From Ornithinimicrobium cavernae (GTDB lineage: Bacteria; Actinomycetota; Actinomycetes; Actinomycetales; Dermatophilaceae): a DNA stretch of 64,000 nt. The stretch spans positions 62,001 to 126,000 of the forward strand of contig NZ_QDDJ01000007.1 in the NCBI RefSeq assembly GCF_003121625.1, given 5' to 3'. The notes beneath the pieces are model-generated. The model was not told the origin of the DNA and ran no database searches. It worked only from the letters and a program-made list of their open reading frames with translations. Shown here one piece after another: positions 8,209 through 15,764 of this stretch. Each line of letters begins with the position of its first letter. The stretch's first letter is position 1. The translations under genes and the position numbers were made by a program.

Positions 8209-9080
8209 AACTCTGCCGATCTCAACACGGGTCTCAGCGCGGCCGTCGTCTCGGCGGACCAGCCAGTATCGATACCTTCGCCGGTCCCACGACCCAAAAG
8301 ATCCATCACCCGGATTCGGTCGATGACCATGACCACCGTGGTCAACTGACGCCACTCGGGTCCAGCCGACCGAATCGTTCCCGGAACGACCAACAAACTG
8401 AGTGGGTCGCTATCCATCGCAAGCCAACTTGCCCAGAGGCGGAGATCAATATCCGACGTCTTGGTGAACGTCTCTGCCTGGATCGTGCACTGTGCCAGCG
8501 CTACCGGGAAGCCAGGACGCCGATCGGCGAACTGGCGCCACGCGACGACGTCAACACCGCCGTCCTTGCGACGTGGCGGTCGGTATCCCCTTCCGGCCTC
8601 AAGCCCAATCTTCTCGGCCAACCAGATCACCGCTTGATCGAACGCCTCAGGGCGGCCATGCCTTGAGGGGTATCCGAACGACAGCGCTTGACCGCCGTGA
8701 CCCCAGAAGTTTGCCAGTGCGACCTCGCTGATCACCTCCAGCAACTCAGCCATCACCGCTGTATCCGTCGAGCGCACAGTCTGACGGGCAACTGATCCCG
8801 GGGTGAGGTAGAGAAGCGACGTGTACTCGGCAGCATGTCGGCTCTTCTTGCGTAGGACTGCAATGTCACTGGCCGCAAAGGGGTAGGAGTCCCCGAGCAC
8901 GCTCGACCGCCTAGCCATCGTGTCGAGGGCCATCGCCACCTTCGCTCGAGAAGCGCCGATCTCAACGCTAGCAAGGTCGTCCAACTTGTCCCGGCCGAAG
9001 TGCCCTGAGGCACTCGCCAAGAGGCTTGTCTCAATCCAGTCTGCTACTGCTTCCGTTGTCGAAACCTCCAAGTCGACCAT
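8205..9080 (-). CDS. Candidate PD-(D/E)XK-type nuclease in the Z1 operon
   Basis: A 291-aa protein three bases downstream of the ParB-like gene. The N-terminal 120 residues are helical. The second half contains GLEAGRGYRPPRRKDGGVDVV (in two parts: E161, D177) followed by a beta strand ending VALAQCTIQ (Q197, C198). An acidic residue, then D in a GGxD turn, then Q-x-C/K at the end of the next strand is the layout of restriction-endonuclease-fold proteins with a Gln in place of the usual Glu. This makes it the likely effector nuclease of the system. The family assignment is motif-based and not proven, since the final Lys is absent or shifted. There is no signal peptide or membrane segment. Confidence 0.55.
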   Translation of the reverse strand: MVDLEVSTTEAVADWIETSLLASASGHFGRDKLDDLASVEIGASRAKVAMALDTMARRSSVLGDSYPFAASDIAVLRKKSRHAAEYTSLLYLTPGSVARQTVRSTDTAVMAELLEVISEVALANFWGHGGQALSFGYPSRHGRPEAFDQAVIWLAEKIGLEAGRGYRPPRRKDGGVDVVAWRQFADRRPGFPVALAQCTIQAETFTKTSDIDLRLWASWLAMDSDPLSLLVVPGTIRSAGPEWRQLTTVVMVIDRIRVMDLLGRGTGEGIDTGWSAETTAALRPVLRSAEL

Positions 9081-9083
9081 ACC

Positions 9084-10190
9084 CTAAAGACCTGACTCTG
9101 CCTCGATGTCGTCCACTGTCGACCGGATGCTTCCGACGAGCGATTCGATGTCGTCAACCAACTTCTTGATCTCGATGTCAGCGGCGAACTCAGCGATGTC
9201 GCTACTCGCCGCTGTCAGCGAGTTTTTGGCTGCATTCAACTTAAGGGTGAGCGCCTTTAGTGGGTCTAGTCCCTTCTCCTGAATGCGTTGCTTCGCCTCC
9301 TCGAGCGTCTTTCCTTCTCGAAGCGCTCCAAGTCCGACATCCGAGGCGATGACATTGCCGAGTTGCGAGATCTGCCGAGAATCCGAGATGAGCGACTCGT
9401 GTTCATCATCGCCAAATACCCATTGTATGACTTCCTTGAGCGCAGCGGCCTTGTCTGCCGGAACGGGGTCCTGTCCAACAACTGTCTGCGATCCCAATGG
9501 CGCGCCCACGTGGTTGCGGATCTTGGTGCTTCCCATCGCCACGGTCAGAAGTGAGAAAGCGCTCTCTACCTGCGAGGTTTCAAGTCCGAGGTTTGCTGCT
9601 TGGGTAAGTACTGCCTGATCGCGGTACAGGTCGGACGCCTTGCTCTTCGGAATCCCGATCAGGTCCGCAACTTCGTGCAAGGTCCGACCCTCGGCTACTC
9701 GGGCAGCGATGTACCTCGCCTGCATGAATGGCCGCCAGCCCAACTTCCCCACGACGTGGACGCGAGCAATCTCGGCGTGAGTTGTGTCCCTCGAGTCGTG
9801 TATCACGACGGGGACGTCCATGTCAGGGCTGATGGGCCGCTTGAACGCGAGCTTCTCCCACCGATCCGGTGTCGCGAACCCAGCGCGAATGTCTGGGTAC
9901 GCCAGCCCGACAAGAGCCGTCAGGCGCCGATTCCCCTCTACCACGATCCACGTGTTCGCCTCATCGGCGTTCGGGATGACGATCAGGGGTTCTGCATTGA
10001 AGAACCCCAACTCCGCGATCGACTGGGCGACTGGGTAAGCCTCAAAACCCATCTCCAGAAGAGTGGCGAGTTCCGCAGTGTCCTTGGTCCGATGCGTCTC
10101 CGGGATACGCGGATTCTCGGGATCAAGCCGGAGTGCCGACAGAGGGACGCTGCCTGACCGCCCTGCGCTGACTGGAATGGACTTAGACAT
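9084..10190 (-). CDS. ParB/Srx-fold (ParB-like nuclease domain) protein of the Z1 operon
   Basis: A 368-aa protein. Residues 15-125 form a ParB/sulfiredoxin-like domain (VPLSALRLDPENPRIPE, then WIVVEGNRRLTALVGL, the equivalent of the ParB GERRxRA nucleotide-binding loop). A KorB-like helix-turn-helix region follows (VAEGRTLHEVADLIGIPKS, about 165-190), and then a long helical tail ending IKKLVDDIESLVGSIRSTVD, which looks like a coiled coil. It starts with AAGGA seven bases upstream, and its first 8 bp overlap the stop of the Z1 gene. Such proteins bind or hydrolyse nucleotides and bind DNA. Here it probably loads or signals on DNA for the Z1 motor, which is inference. It is not the chromosomal ParB, found at 36708-37805. 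Confidence 0.75.
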   Translation of the reverse strand: MSKSIPVSAGRSGSVPLSALRLDPENPRIPETHRTKDTAELATLLEMGFEAYPVAQSIAELGFFNAEPLIVIPNADEANTWIVVEGNRRLTALVGLAYPDIRAGFATPDRWEKLAFKRPISPDMDVPVVIHDSRDTTHAEIARVHVVGKLGWRPFMQARYIAARVAEGRTLHEVADLIGIPKSKASDLYRDQAVLTQAANLGLETSQVESAFSLLTVAMGSTKIRNHVGAPLGSQTVVGQDPVPADKAAALKEVIQWVFGDDEHESLISDSRQISQLGNVIASDVGLGALREGKTLEEAKQRIQEKGLDPLKALTLKLNAAKNSLTAASSDIAEFAADIEIKKLVDDIESLVGSIRSTVDDIEAESGL

Positions 10191-12231
10191 TCGATTCCTT
10201 TCTAACTACCAGCCCGGATCCGAGGTAGATAGCCAGGGCCAACACCTCACCGTCGGTTTCATGTTGTCGCACCTGCGTGCGATGGACTTGGATGACAATT
10301 TGATTCGGCTCCGTCTCAAGGTTCTCCACGAACCGATCGCCCGGGTAGTAGTCGCCGTTTGGCTGGGGCTTCAAGTCCCGGCCCTGGAAGAGGTTGACGA
10401 ACCCAAGATCACCAGACCACTTGCGGGTCCGTGGGCCGTCTCCGTCCTCCATTAGCATCACGGTGGCCCGCTTGAGCTGCGCGAATCCACGAATGACAGC
10501 GTCGACGAACTCGTCGTGAAGCCAGCCCGGGCTGTACGGCGGGCGCGCCCATTCATTGAGTAGTTTCTCTATGGGTTCGATTGAATCCAAGTGGATCGTA
10601 CGGAAGGACAGCCGGCCTTGGGGCGAGTGCGGGGCATCCATCAGGCCAAGTTGCGCGAGCAGACTGCGGTTGTAGGCAGTGTCCTCAGGCACACGGGACG
10701 GCGTCCGCATCTGGTGCCAGCCAAGCCCCATCTTTGACAGCGCTGTCACCACGCTCGGGCGGGTCGGTGTCATATCTTCTGGCAACAGGAGTCCGATCTC
10801 GCGCGCCCAAGTGTGCACTGACCCACCGCTCTCGACGTGATCCCGTAGGCGCGCACGAAGGTCCTCCTCCGTGTGGACTAATTCGGTCAATGACCTGACC
10901 GTCTTCTTGCTCGCGAAGAACTGGCAGTACGGCAACAGGTCGCCTCGGTATCCGAACGCACGAGCGCGTTGCTCCAAGGTGTCGACTTGAGGGCTTGCAG
11001 GTCGATTCATGTAGGTGACGGTCAGTCCCTCGACGGTGAAGCCGCGATCGAGCTTGTTGCCACCTACCAGAATGTGGATCGGCGAAACGTGCCAGTCGAC
11101 TTTGTTGACGTCTGCCGCGCTGTTAACTAGCCACGTCATCGCCTCGAAGATCACAACCTTGAGTTTGTCCACGAAGTCTAGGTCGTCAACGTCCTCGGCT
11201 CCATTGCTCACTATGCGGCGACGCTCCTCCTGGATAACGTCCGCAACGGTGGCTATTTCTCCCGACACAATGGTTTTTCTCCATTGCTCAAGTTGCCGGC
11301 GAATCAGGAACTCATATCGCGCCTGCACGTCGTTTCGCGCCGTGGAGTGCACCAGCATGCTGATCGGAGGGCTCGCGGCATCGTGTAGGAGCAGCAGGGC
11401 GGATCCCGCCAGGAATGATGCGAGCGCATGGTGGAGGCTCTTCTGCAACTGCAGCGGTGGTGTCTTCGATGCCTGCTCGTCCAGGAGCGGGACGTTGCGA
11501 ACAACGCGGTCCGCGTTGTCGATGAAGAACTCCTTTCCTCCGGTGTAGCCCTTGCCTGGTGTCAGGAACTCCACGTGCTGGGGACTGAGGATATCCGCCG
11601 CGTCGAGAAGCAAGGGCGCGTAGGGCGTCGCCGTGTATTGCACATAGAGGTGGCTCGGCACGGCCTTGCGAAGTTCCCGGATTGCCGAGTAGGTGCGGCT
11701 CTCTGCGTCCTTGCTCGTGTTCAACGACGCCTGATCAGCTTCGTCATCGATGATGAGGACACGGAGGTCGTCAGGGATCTTCTCCAGTTGCTTCGCGACT
11801 GCTCGGATGCGACCGGCATGCTTCAGGACCGGCACCAAGCACACACGCCCCATGTCAACAAACTTTCGAAGTTTCTTACCTGCTGCATCGGTCGCCGGGT
11901 TAGTCTCACTGACCCAGACGTAGTCGGACCTGGTCGTGATGCCCAAGGAAGCCTCCAGACGCTCACTGTTCTGGTCGAGGAGGAGGTTGGTCGAGCCGAG
12001 AAGCGCAACGATTACCTGGTAGCCAGCATCGGCAGCCGTTGCGGCGAGGGCGGTGATGGAGGTCGTCTTTCCGGACTGTACGTAGCCGAGTGCGAGCACG
12101 GTGGACTGAGTGGAGGTTCCTTCCTGTGGACCCTGCTCGAGGATCGCCTTCACGGACTCCCATATGCCATTACGAGTCTGTTCGTCGATGGTACCTGCGA
12201 GTACCCCATCGAGTCTCTCGATCTCGCTCAT
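10183..12231 (-). CDS. Z1 domain-containing ATPase (superfamily II helicase-like motor)
   Basis: A 682-aa protein. Walker A is GYVQSGKTTS (residues 49-58), Walker B is IIDDEADQAS (160-169), and motif III-like YTATPYA follows. The Z1 domain then has GGNKLDRGFTVEGLTVTY and EQRARAFGYR, equivalent to the helicase motif V/VI region. Z1 proteins are restriction-associated SF2 motors, known with C5 methylases, Vsr nucleases and MORC/paraMORC ATPases. It probably translocates or remodels unmodified DNA for cleavage. The ATG overlaps the stop of the upstream gene by ATGA, and the stop overlaps the next start by 8 bp. No nuclease motif is visible within it. Its length is somewhat shorter than the 800-900 aa of many Z1 proteins. 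Confidence 0.85.
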   Translation of the reverse strand: MSEIERLDGVLAGTIDEQTRNGIWESVKAILEQGPQEGTSTQSTVLALGYVQSGKTTSITALAATAADAGYQVIVALLGSTNLLLDQNSERLEASLGITTRSDYVWVSETNPATDAAGKKLRKFVDMGRVCLVPVLKHAGRIRAVAKQLEKIPDDLRVLIIDDEADQASLNTSKDAESRTYSAIRELRKAVPSHLYVQYTATPYAPLLLDAADILSPQHVEFLTPGKGYTGGKEFFIDNADRVVRNVPLLDEQASKTPPLQLQKSLHHALASFLAGSALLLLHDAASPPISMLVHSTARNDVQARYEFLIRRQLEQWRKTIVSGEIATVADVIQEERRRIVSNGAEDVDDLDFVDKLKVVIFEAMTWLVNSAADVNKVDWHVSPIHILVGGNKLDRGFTVEGLTVTYMNRPASPQVDTLEQRARAFGYRGDLLPYCQFFASKKTVRSLTELVHTEEDLRARLRDHVESGGSVHTWAREIGLLLPEDMTPTRPSVVTALSKMGLGWHQMRTPSRVPEDTAYNRSLLAQLGLMDAPHSPQGRLSFRTIHLDSIEPIEKLLNEWARPPYSPGWLHDEFVDAVIRGFAQLKRATVMLMEDGDGPRTRKWSGDLGFVNLFQGRDLKPQPNGDYYPGDRFVENLETEPNQIVIQVHRTQVRQHETDGEVLALAIYLGSGLVVRKESNV

Positions 12232-13016
12232 GTGGTCTGCCCCCCCTGCGCGAGAGCGCGTCGTTTCACTTCGGTCCAGGAACCGAAACGGTTGCGAAGA
12301 GTCTGGAAAGAAGGTCCGTCTGGAGCAACCGTCCGCCTCCACTCGTCGAAGTACCGAGCTGAAGTTGGTACGTTCGGATCTAGGAGATATTGGCGAGCAA
12401 TCTGGAGCAGATCGTCGTCCGACCAGCGCGATTCGTAGTGCGATCGCATGGTTTTTCCGGGGACGACGCCTGCGGCCTCGCATGCTGAGGTCCAGGATCC
12501 AAAGCGCTGCCAGATTCGCGGCATCGACGGCCCCTGAACCTGCCCTTGCGATAACAGTTCGCCGTAATCCTTCGTAGTCAGTGGAAACTCGTACAACGCC
12601 GCCTCGCGGATCGCGTCAAGGATCGCCTCATCCGACCACTGGTAATCGTAGTTCCCTGGCGCATGCAGGCGCAAGTAGTCCAGGTCCTGCGGCCAGTTCT
12701 TGGAGACATCTGCTGAATCAAATCCGGTCACCTCAGCAACCTCGACGACTGTCTTTGCCGTGCGTTGATCCAGAGCATCGCGAACTGCAGCAGCAACGGC
12801 GGCTTCACGTTTTCGTTGCTCCTCGAGATCGCGGGCCTCGCGACGCTCTCGAACGTCTTGCCCAGTCGGCCCGCCGTGCTTCTTGAGCAGTTGGCGAATC
12901 CGCTCCCTCGTCAATCCATGAGCAGCCCCGATCTCACTGAGTGTGTCCCCGCGCCACCTCCGCTCGATCATGTCTGCGACATGTGGAGGCGTGTCGGAAC
13001 TGCTCGACTTGGCCAC
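12228..13016 (-). CDS. HTH protein with two homing-endonuclease-associated repeats
   Basis: A 262-aa protein heading the Z1 operon. Residues 10-45 are a sigma-region-4-like helix-turn-helix (LSEIGAAHGLTRERIRQLLK), followed by a charged coiled-coil stretch (RERREARDLEEQRKREA). Two copies of a roughly 55-residue module come next: WSDEAILDAIREA to RFGSWTSACEAAG, and WSDDDLLQIARQY to RFGSWTEVKRRAL. These match the DNA-binding repeat found next to HNH homing endonucleases, but no HNH catalytic motif is present. It probably recognises specific DNA, as the operon's regulator or as its target-recognition subunit. The GTG start has GGGGGTGG just upstream; its stop overlaps the Z1 start. Confidence 0.7.
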   Translation of the reverse strand: MAKSSSSDTPPHVADMIERRWRGDTLSEIGAAHGLTRERIRQLLKKHGGPTGQDVRERREARDLEEQRKREAAVAAAVRDALDQRTAKTVVEVAEVTGFDSADVSKNWPQDLDYLRLHAPGNYDYQWSDEAILDAIREAALYEFPLTTKDYGELLSQGQVQGPSMPRIWQRFGSWTSACEAAGVVPGKTMRSHYESRWSDDDLLQIARQYLLDPNVPTSARYFDEWRRTVAPDGPSFQTLRNRFGSWTEVKRRALAQGGQTT

Positions 13017-14159
13017 CGTCCACCCCCGTTCAGCCGCTCCATCTCCTGACAGACAACACACTAATGCATCCCTCCTAGCCGGATAGGGGCAATCTGCACC
13101 ACGGAGGGCGCAGGCAGCGGTCTACTTCCGCGCGCCAGACCCAGTTCCGATACCTCGGGACCCGGCACTGATAGCCAAGGCGCTGTGGCCTCATTCTCGA
13201 ACTGAAGGGGAAGCGGTTCTTTCGCATTAGCCACGATCTACCGACCTGGTTCGGGCCGGGGTGAGCGCCCGGCGTCGCTGCCGGATTGTTCCACTGGTTG
13301 TTTGGTCGCGCAGCGGGTCCGGCGGAGGTGGTCACGACACGGGTGTTGGGGGTGACTTGCAGGTTCGGGCCAACAGGGTGGTCCAGGCTTTCGGCAATCT
13401 CCTGGAACCGTAGAGGCGTGATGCGTGGGGTGGTTCTGCTCACCCGGGGTCCCGCCAACTGGTCTGTGGCACCGATGTCTGACTCATTCCTCATATTTTT
13501 CATGGAGCGCCCTGGGCGGTCATCGGTCAGGACAGCTGGACACCAACCACCGTCACCGCTCGGGGGCTCAGCTCGGAGGTGACACGAGCAGAGGTGGCTG
13601 ACTTTAGCTGGCCACCATCGCGGACCTCACTCAGCCACAAGTGGGACCTTTGCCGTAGCCACGGTAACTGGCGGGGTTCACCGAGATAGAAGTCGGGCGA
13701 ACGTGCTCAAAGACCTTCAGACCTTCGATAGTCACCGTCTAGCCACCGCCGAAACGCGAGTCCGGCTGTCACAGTTTGCACCCAAGGTCAGGCCAGCCTT
13801 CTCAGCCAGGGCCTCGCCGACCTCGGGCATCGAACAGTGGGGACGCCCACCTTGACCGCCATTTCATGGACACGCGCGACGGGAGGCTGCTGCCCAACCC
13901 TATCGGCGCCCGGGGGTCCCTCAGCTCATCTCAGATGGCGTCGAACAGGTATTGCGTCGGACGCCCATCGTGGAAGCCGTACTCGCCTACGCGCGAGGTC
14001 GGCGCCTCTGCCGTCTTCGTGCACATGGCGCACCACGCCGTTCCACGCCGTGCCCACACTCGATTCCCAAGGTTTCCTCCGTGTCGTCATGGCACGGCAC
14101 CGATCATGACCTACTTGGCCAGGCCCGACGGCTCAGCAACCAGTCGTTAGCCTTGGACG
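13017..14159. other. 1.1-kb stretch without a recognisable gene inside the island
   Basis: This region lies between the start of the HTH gene and vsr. Frames of 90-140 codons exist on both strands (for example 13075-13503 minus and 13776-14150 plus), but their translations are rich in Arg, Pro and Ser without recognisable domains, and several overlap with no clear winner. I read it as decayed insertion or gene remnants plus the promoter of the Z1 operon. No terminal inverted repeats or transposase motifs were identified by eye. Confidence 0.5.
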
Positions 14160-14588
14160 GTGGCTTCCGGCTGGGTCAGCACGACGCGAGGCCGGCACCT
14201 GGCCGGTCGGCGCAAGAGGGACACGTTGCCTGAGATTGTTCTCCGCAAGGCGATCCATGCGCAGGGTGGCCGATTTCGGCTGCACCGCCAGCTGGCCAAG
14301 GGCTGCACCCCGGACATCCTGCTTCCCGGACGGCATGTCGCTGTGTTCGTTGATGGCTGCTTCTGGCACGGCTGCCCCGAGCACGGTCGGAAGACCCCGT
14401 GGACCGGGCCCAACGCCCAGCTCTGGGAGTCCAAGATGCGCCGTAACGCCGAACGTGACCGTGTCTCAACGGCACTGGCGCAAGAGCAGGGGTGGCACGT
14501 CATACGCGTATGGGAGTGCGAGGTGTCCGCGGACGCCGACGCCGTCGCGACGCGGATTCTTGACAAGCGGCCAGTCACTAGTCGGTAG
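14160..14588 (+). CDS. vsr: Very short patch repair (Vsr-type) endonuclease
   Basis: A 142-aa Vsr-family protein. The order of motifs is conserved: RDTLPEIVLRKAIHAQG at the N-terminus, GCTPDILLPG carrying the metal-binding Asp, FVDGCFWHGCPEHG with the zinc/DNA-contact Cys and His residues, LWESKMRRNAERDR, and GWHVIRVWECEV. Vsr nicks DNA 5' of T:G mismatches that arise by deamination of 5-methylcytosine, and it accompanies C5 methylases. Related proteins act as the cleavage subunit in some restriction systems. The GTG start lacks a strong ribosome site and is the first in-frame start after a TAG. It is probably functionally tied to the methyltransferase about 6 kb away. Confidence 0.92.
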   Translation: MASGWVSTTRGRHLAGRRKRDTLPEIVLRKAIHAQGGRFRLHRQLAKGCTPDILLPGRHVAVFVDGCFWHGCPEHGRKTPWTGPNAQLWESKMRRNAERDRVSTALAQEQGWHVIRVWECEVSADADAVATRILDKRPVTSR

Positions 14589-14618
14589 CCGCTCCAGTAC
14601 CTATCTGGGTACGAGCAC

Positions 14619-14655
14619 GTTAGAGGCCGTCCCGGATACCAGGAAGACCTCTAAC
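14619..14655. terminator. Hairpin between vsr and tRNA-Ala
   Basis: GTTAGAGG (14619-14626) pairs with CCTCTAAC (14648-14655) around a 21-base loop. A smaller GTACC/GGTAC repeat (14597-14612) precedes it. It lies downstream of both convergent genes and may end their transcripts. Confidence 0.4.
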
Positions 14656-14661
14656 CTGTGG

Positions 14662-14734
14662 TGGAGCCTAGGGGACTCGAACCCCTAACCCCCTGCTTGC
14701 AAAGCAGGTGCGCTACCAATTGCGCCAAGGCCCC
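14662..14734 (-). tRNA. tRNA-Ala (TGC)
   Basis: A full cloverleaf can be drawn. The acceptor arm GGGGCCT pairs with AGGCTCC, the D arm GCGC lies around AATTGGTA, the anticodon loop TTTGCAA gives anticodon TGC, and the T arm has GGTTCGAGTCC. The 3' CCA is not encoded. In actinobacteria this tRNA and tRNA-Ile commonly follow gyrA. Its 3' end faces the defence island. Confidence 0.95.
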
Positions 14735-14764
14735 GAAGGGTGCCGACCGGGGTCGGCGGGTCGT

Positions 14765-14905
14765 TCAGTTGCTGCTGGGCGGCGCGTCGGTGACCCCGTC
14801 GGTCGCCTCGGCCCACAGGTCGCGCTCGGCCTGCTCGTCCTGCAGCTTCTTGGCCACAGCGAGGACTCCGGCCGCGACGGCAACCATGGCCAGCAGACGC
14901 TTCAT
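14765..14905 (-). CDS. Small conserved actinobacterial membrane-anchored protein
   Basis: A 46-aa protein that starts MKRLLAMVAVAAGVLAVAKK, a single N-terminal membrane segment. It continues with an acidic, helical tail containing ERDLWAEATDGV and ends in PSSN. Small proteins with this DLW-EATD tail recur next to the tRNA-Ile/tRNA-Ala pair of actinobacteria, though I cannot cite a function. GAGGAG lies just upstream of the ATG. It is likely anchored in the membrane with the tail in the cytoplasm. Confidence 0.7.
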   Translation of the reverse strand: MKRLLAMVAVAAGVLAVAKKLQDEQAERDLWAEATDGVTDAPPSSN

Positions 14906-15119
14906 GAAGACTCCTCGAGGTGGTGTGGTGCTCCCACAGGATACCTGCGGGTGGGCGCTGGTTCCTAACCTGGCGTGGTCTCATCCGTGTCCGTCAACGC
15001 AGCGTTCGGAGATCGTCAGGATTTGTCAAAGCGAGGAACTCCTGTGCCCACGGGACGGTCCCTTCACCGGCCGGCAGCACTCAGGACTGCCGGCGCAGCC
15101 AAGACGAAGGGGAACGTTC

Positions 15120-15380
15120 ATGAAGAAGATCGTGCGCAGCATGGCAGTGGCAGGTGTCGTGGGGGTCGCCGCGCTGTCGGGGACCGCTGCCAACGCAGTC
15201 GGTGGGGACGCGGCGCCGACCGCAAAGGTGGGCTACACGACGGTGTCGTACGGCTCGATGGAGGCCTGCTACTGGGACGTGCCGTGGATGTGGTTCTCGG
15301 GCTATGACCTGGTGCGTGGCTTTCACGCCTCGGGTGGCACCGTGAAGTCTGTCTGGCGCTACAACACCAGCGGGTGGTGA
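15120..15380 (+). CDS. Small secreted protein of unknown function
   Basis: An 86-aa protein with a clear Sec signal peptide (MKKIVRSMAVAGVVGVAALS, then cleavage after ANA). The mature part of about 58 residues is rich in Gly, Ser, Tyr and Trp (SYGSMEACYWDVPWMWFSGY) and ends in WRYNTSGW. It has one Cys and no catalytic motif. The ribosome site GGGGAACG precedes the ATG. I do not recognise the family. Confidence 0.6.
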   Translation: MKKIVRSMAVAGVVGVAALSGTAANAVGGDAAPTAKVGYTTVSYGSMEACYWDVPWMWFSGYDLVRGFHASGGTVKSVWRYNTSGW

Positions 15381-15497
15381 CCATCGTTCTCCTCAAGTGA
15401 GAGCTCACCAGAGGAGGTAGTCATCGCCATGGGCCATCGCTCGAGCCGGCGGTCTCGCCGGGACTCGGCGGTGGCCCCTGGCAGAGCGAGCCGGCTC

Positions 15498-15511
15498 GTT
15501 CCACGTGAAAC
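15498..15511. promoter_or_regulatory. parS site (ParB-binding), origin-distal
   Basis: GTTCCACGTGAAAC matches the bacterial parS consensus TGTTNCACGTGAAACA at every core position, including the variable one. It lies about 19 kb from the other parS sites, on the other side of oriC, which fits the usual scattering of parS around the origin. Confidence 0.75.
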
Positions 15512-15515
15512 ACAA

Positions 15516-15543
15516 GAACCGCAGACCGGAGGGTCTGCGGTTC
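15516..15543. terminator. Hairpin terminator beside tRNA-Ile
   Basis: GAACCGCAGACC (15516-15527) and GGTCTGCGGTTC (15532-15543) form a perfect 12-bp stem with a GGAG loop. It is immediately downstream of tRNA-Ile on the minus strand and presumably ends that transcript. Confidence 0.8.
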
Positions 15544-15547
15544 GTGG

Positions 15548-15621
15548 TGGGCCTAACAGGACTTGAACCTGTGACCTCTTCCTTATCAGGGAAGCGCTCT
15601 AACCGTCTGAGCTATAGGCCC
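15548..15621 (-). tRNA. tRNA-Ile (GAT)
   Basis: Complete cloverleaf with acceptor GGGCCTA/TAGGCCC, D arm GCTC-AGAC-GGTTA-GAGC, anticodon loop CTGATAA giving anticodon GAT, and T arm CACAGGTTCAAGTCCTG. CCA is not encoded. It pairs with the nearby tRNA-Ala, as is common near gyrA in actinobacteria. Confidence 0.96.
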
Positions 15622-15764
15622 GGGGGGTGCTGTGCCCGAGGGACACGCGCCGCCCGAGATTACCCCATCACAGCCGCTGGCTCCAAAGCGAGATATCCGT
15701 TCCTGTGGACGTTCCCTGTCAACTACGTTGGACGCACCACCCACGGCGGCCGCAGGGGAGCCCG

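Noticed and set aside
9084..10190. Reading the island as a Dnd phosphorothioation or BREX/DISARM system
   Set aside because: No dndCDE, pglZ, brxL or drmA-like proteins are visible; the ParB-like fold alone is not enough.
15430..15567. A 45-codon frame starting MGHRSSRRSRRD with GGAGG upstream
   Set aside because: It runs across a parS site, a terminator and into tRNA-Ile, and its composition is not protein-like.
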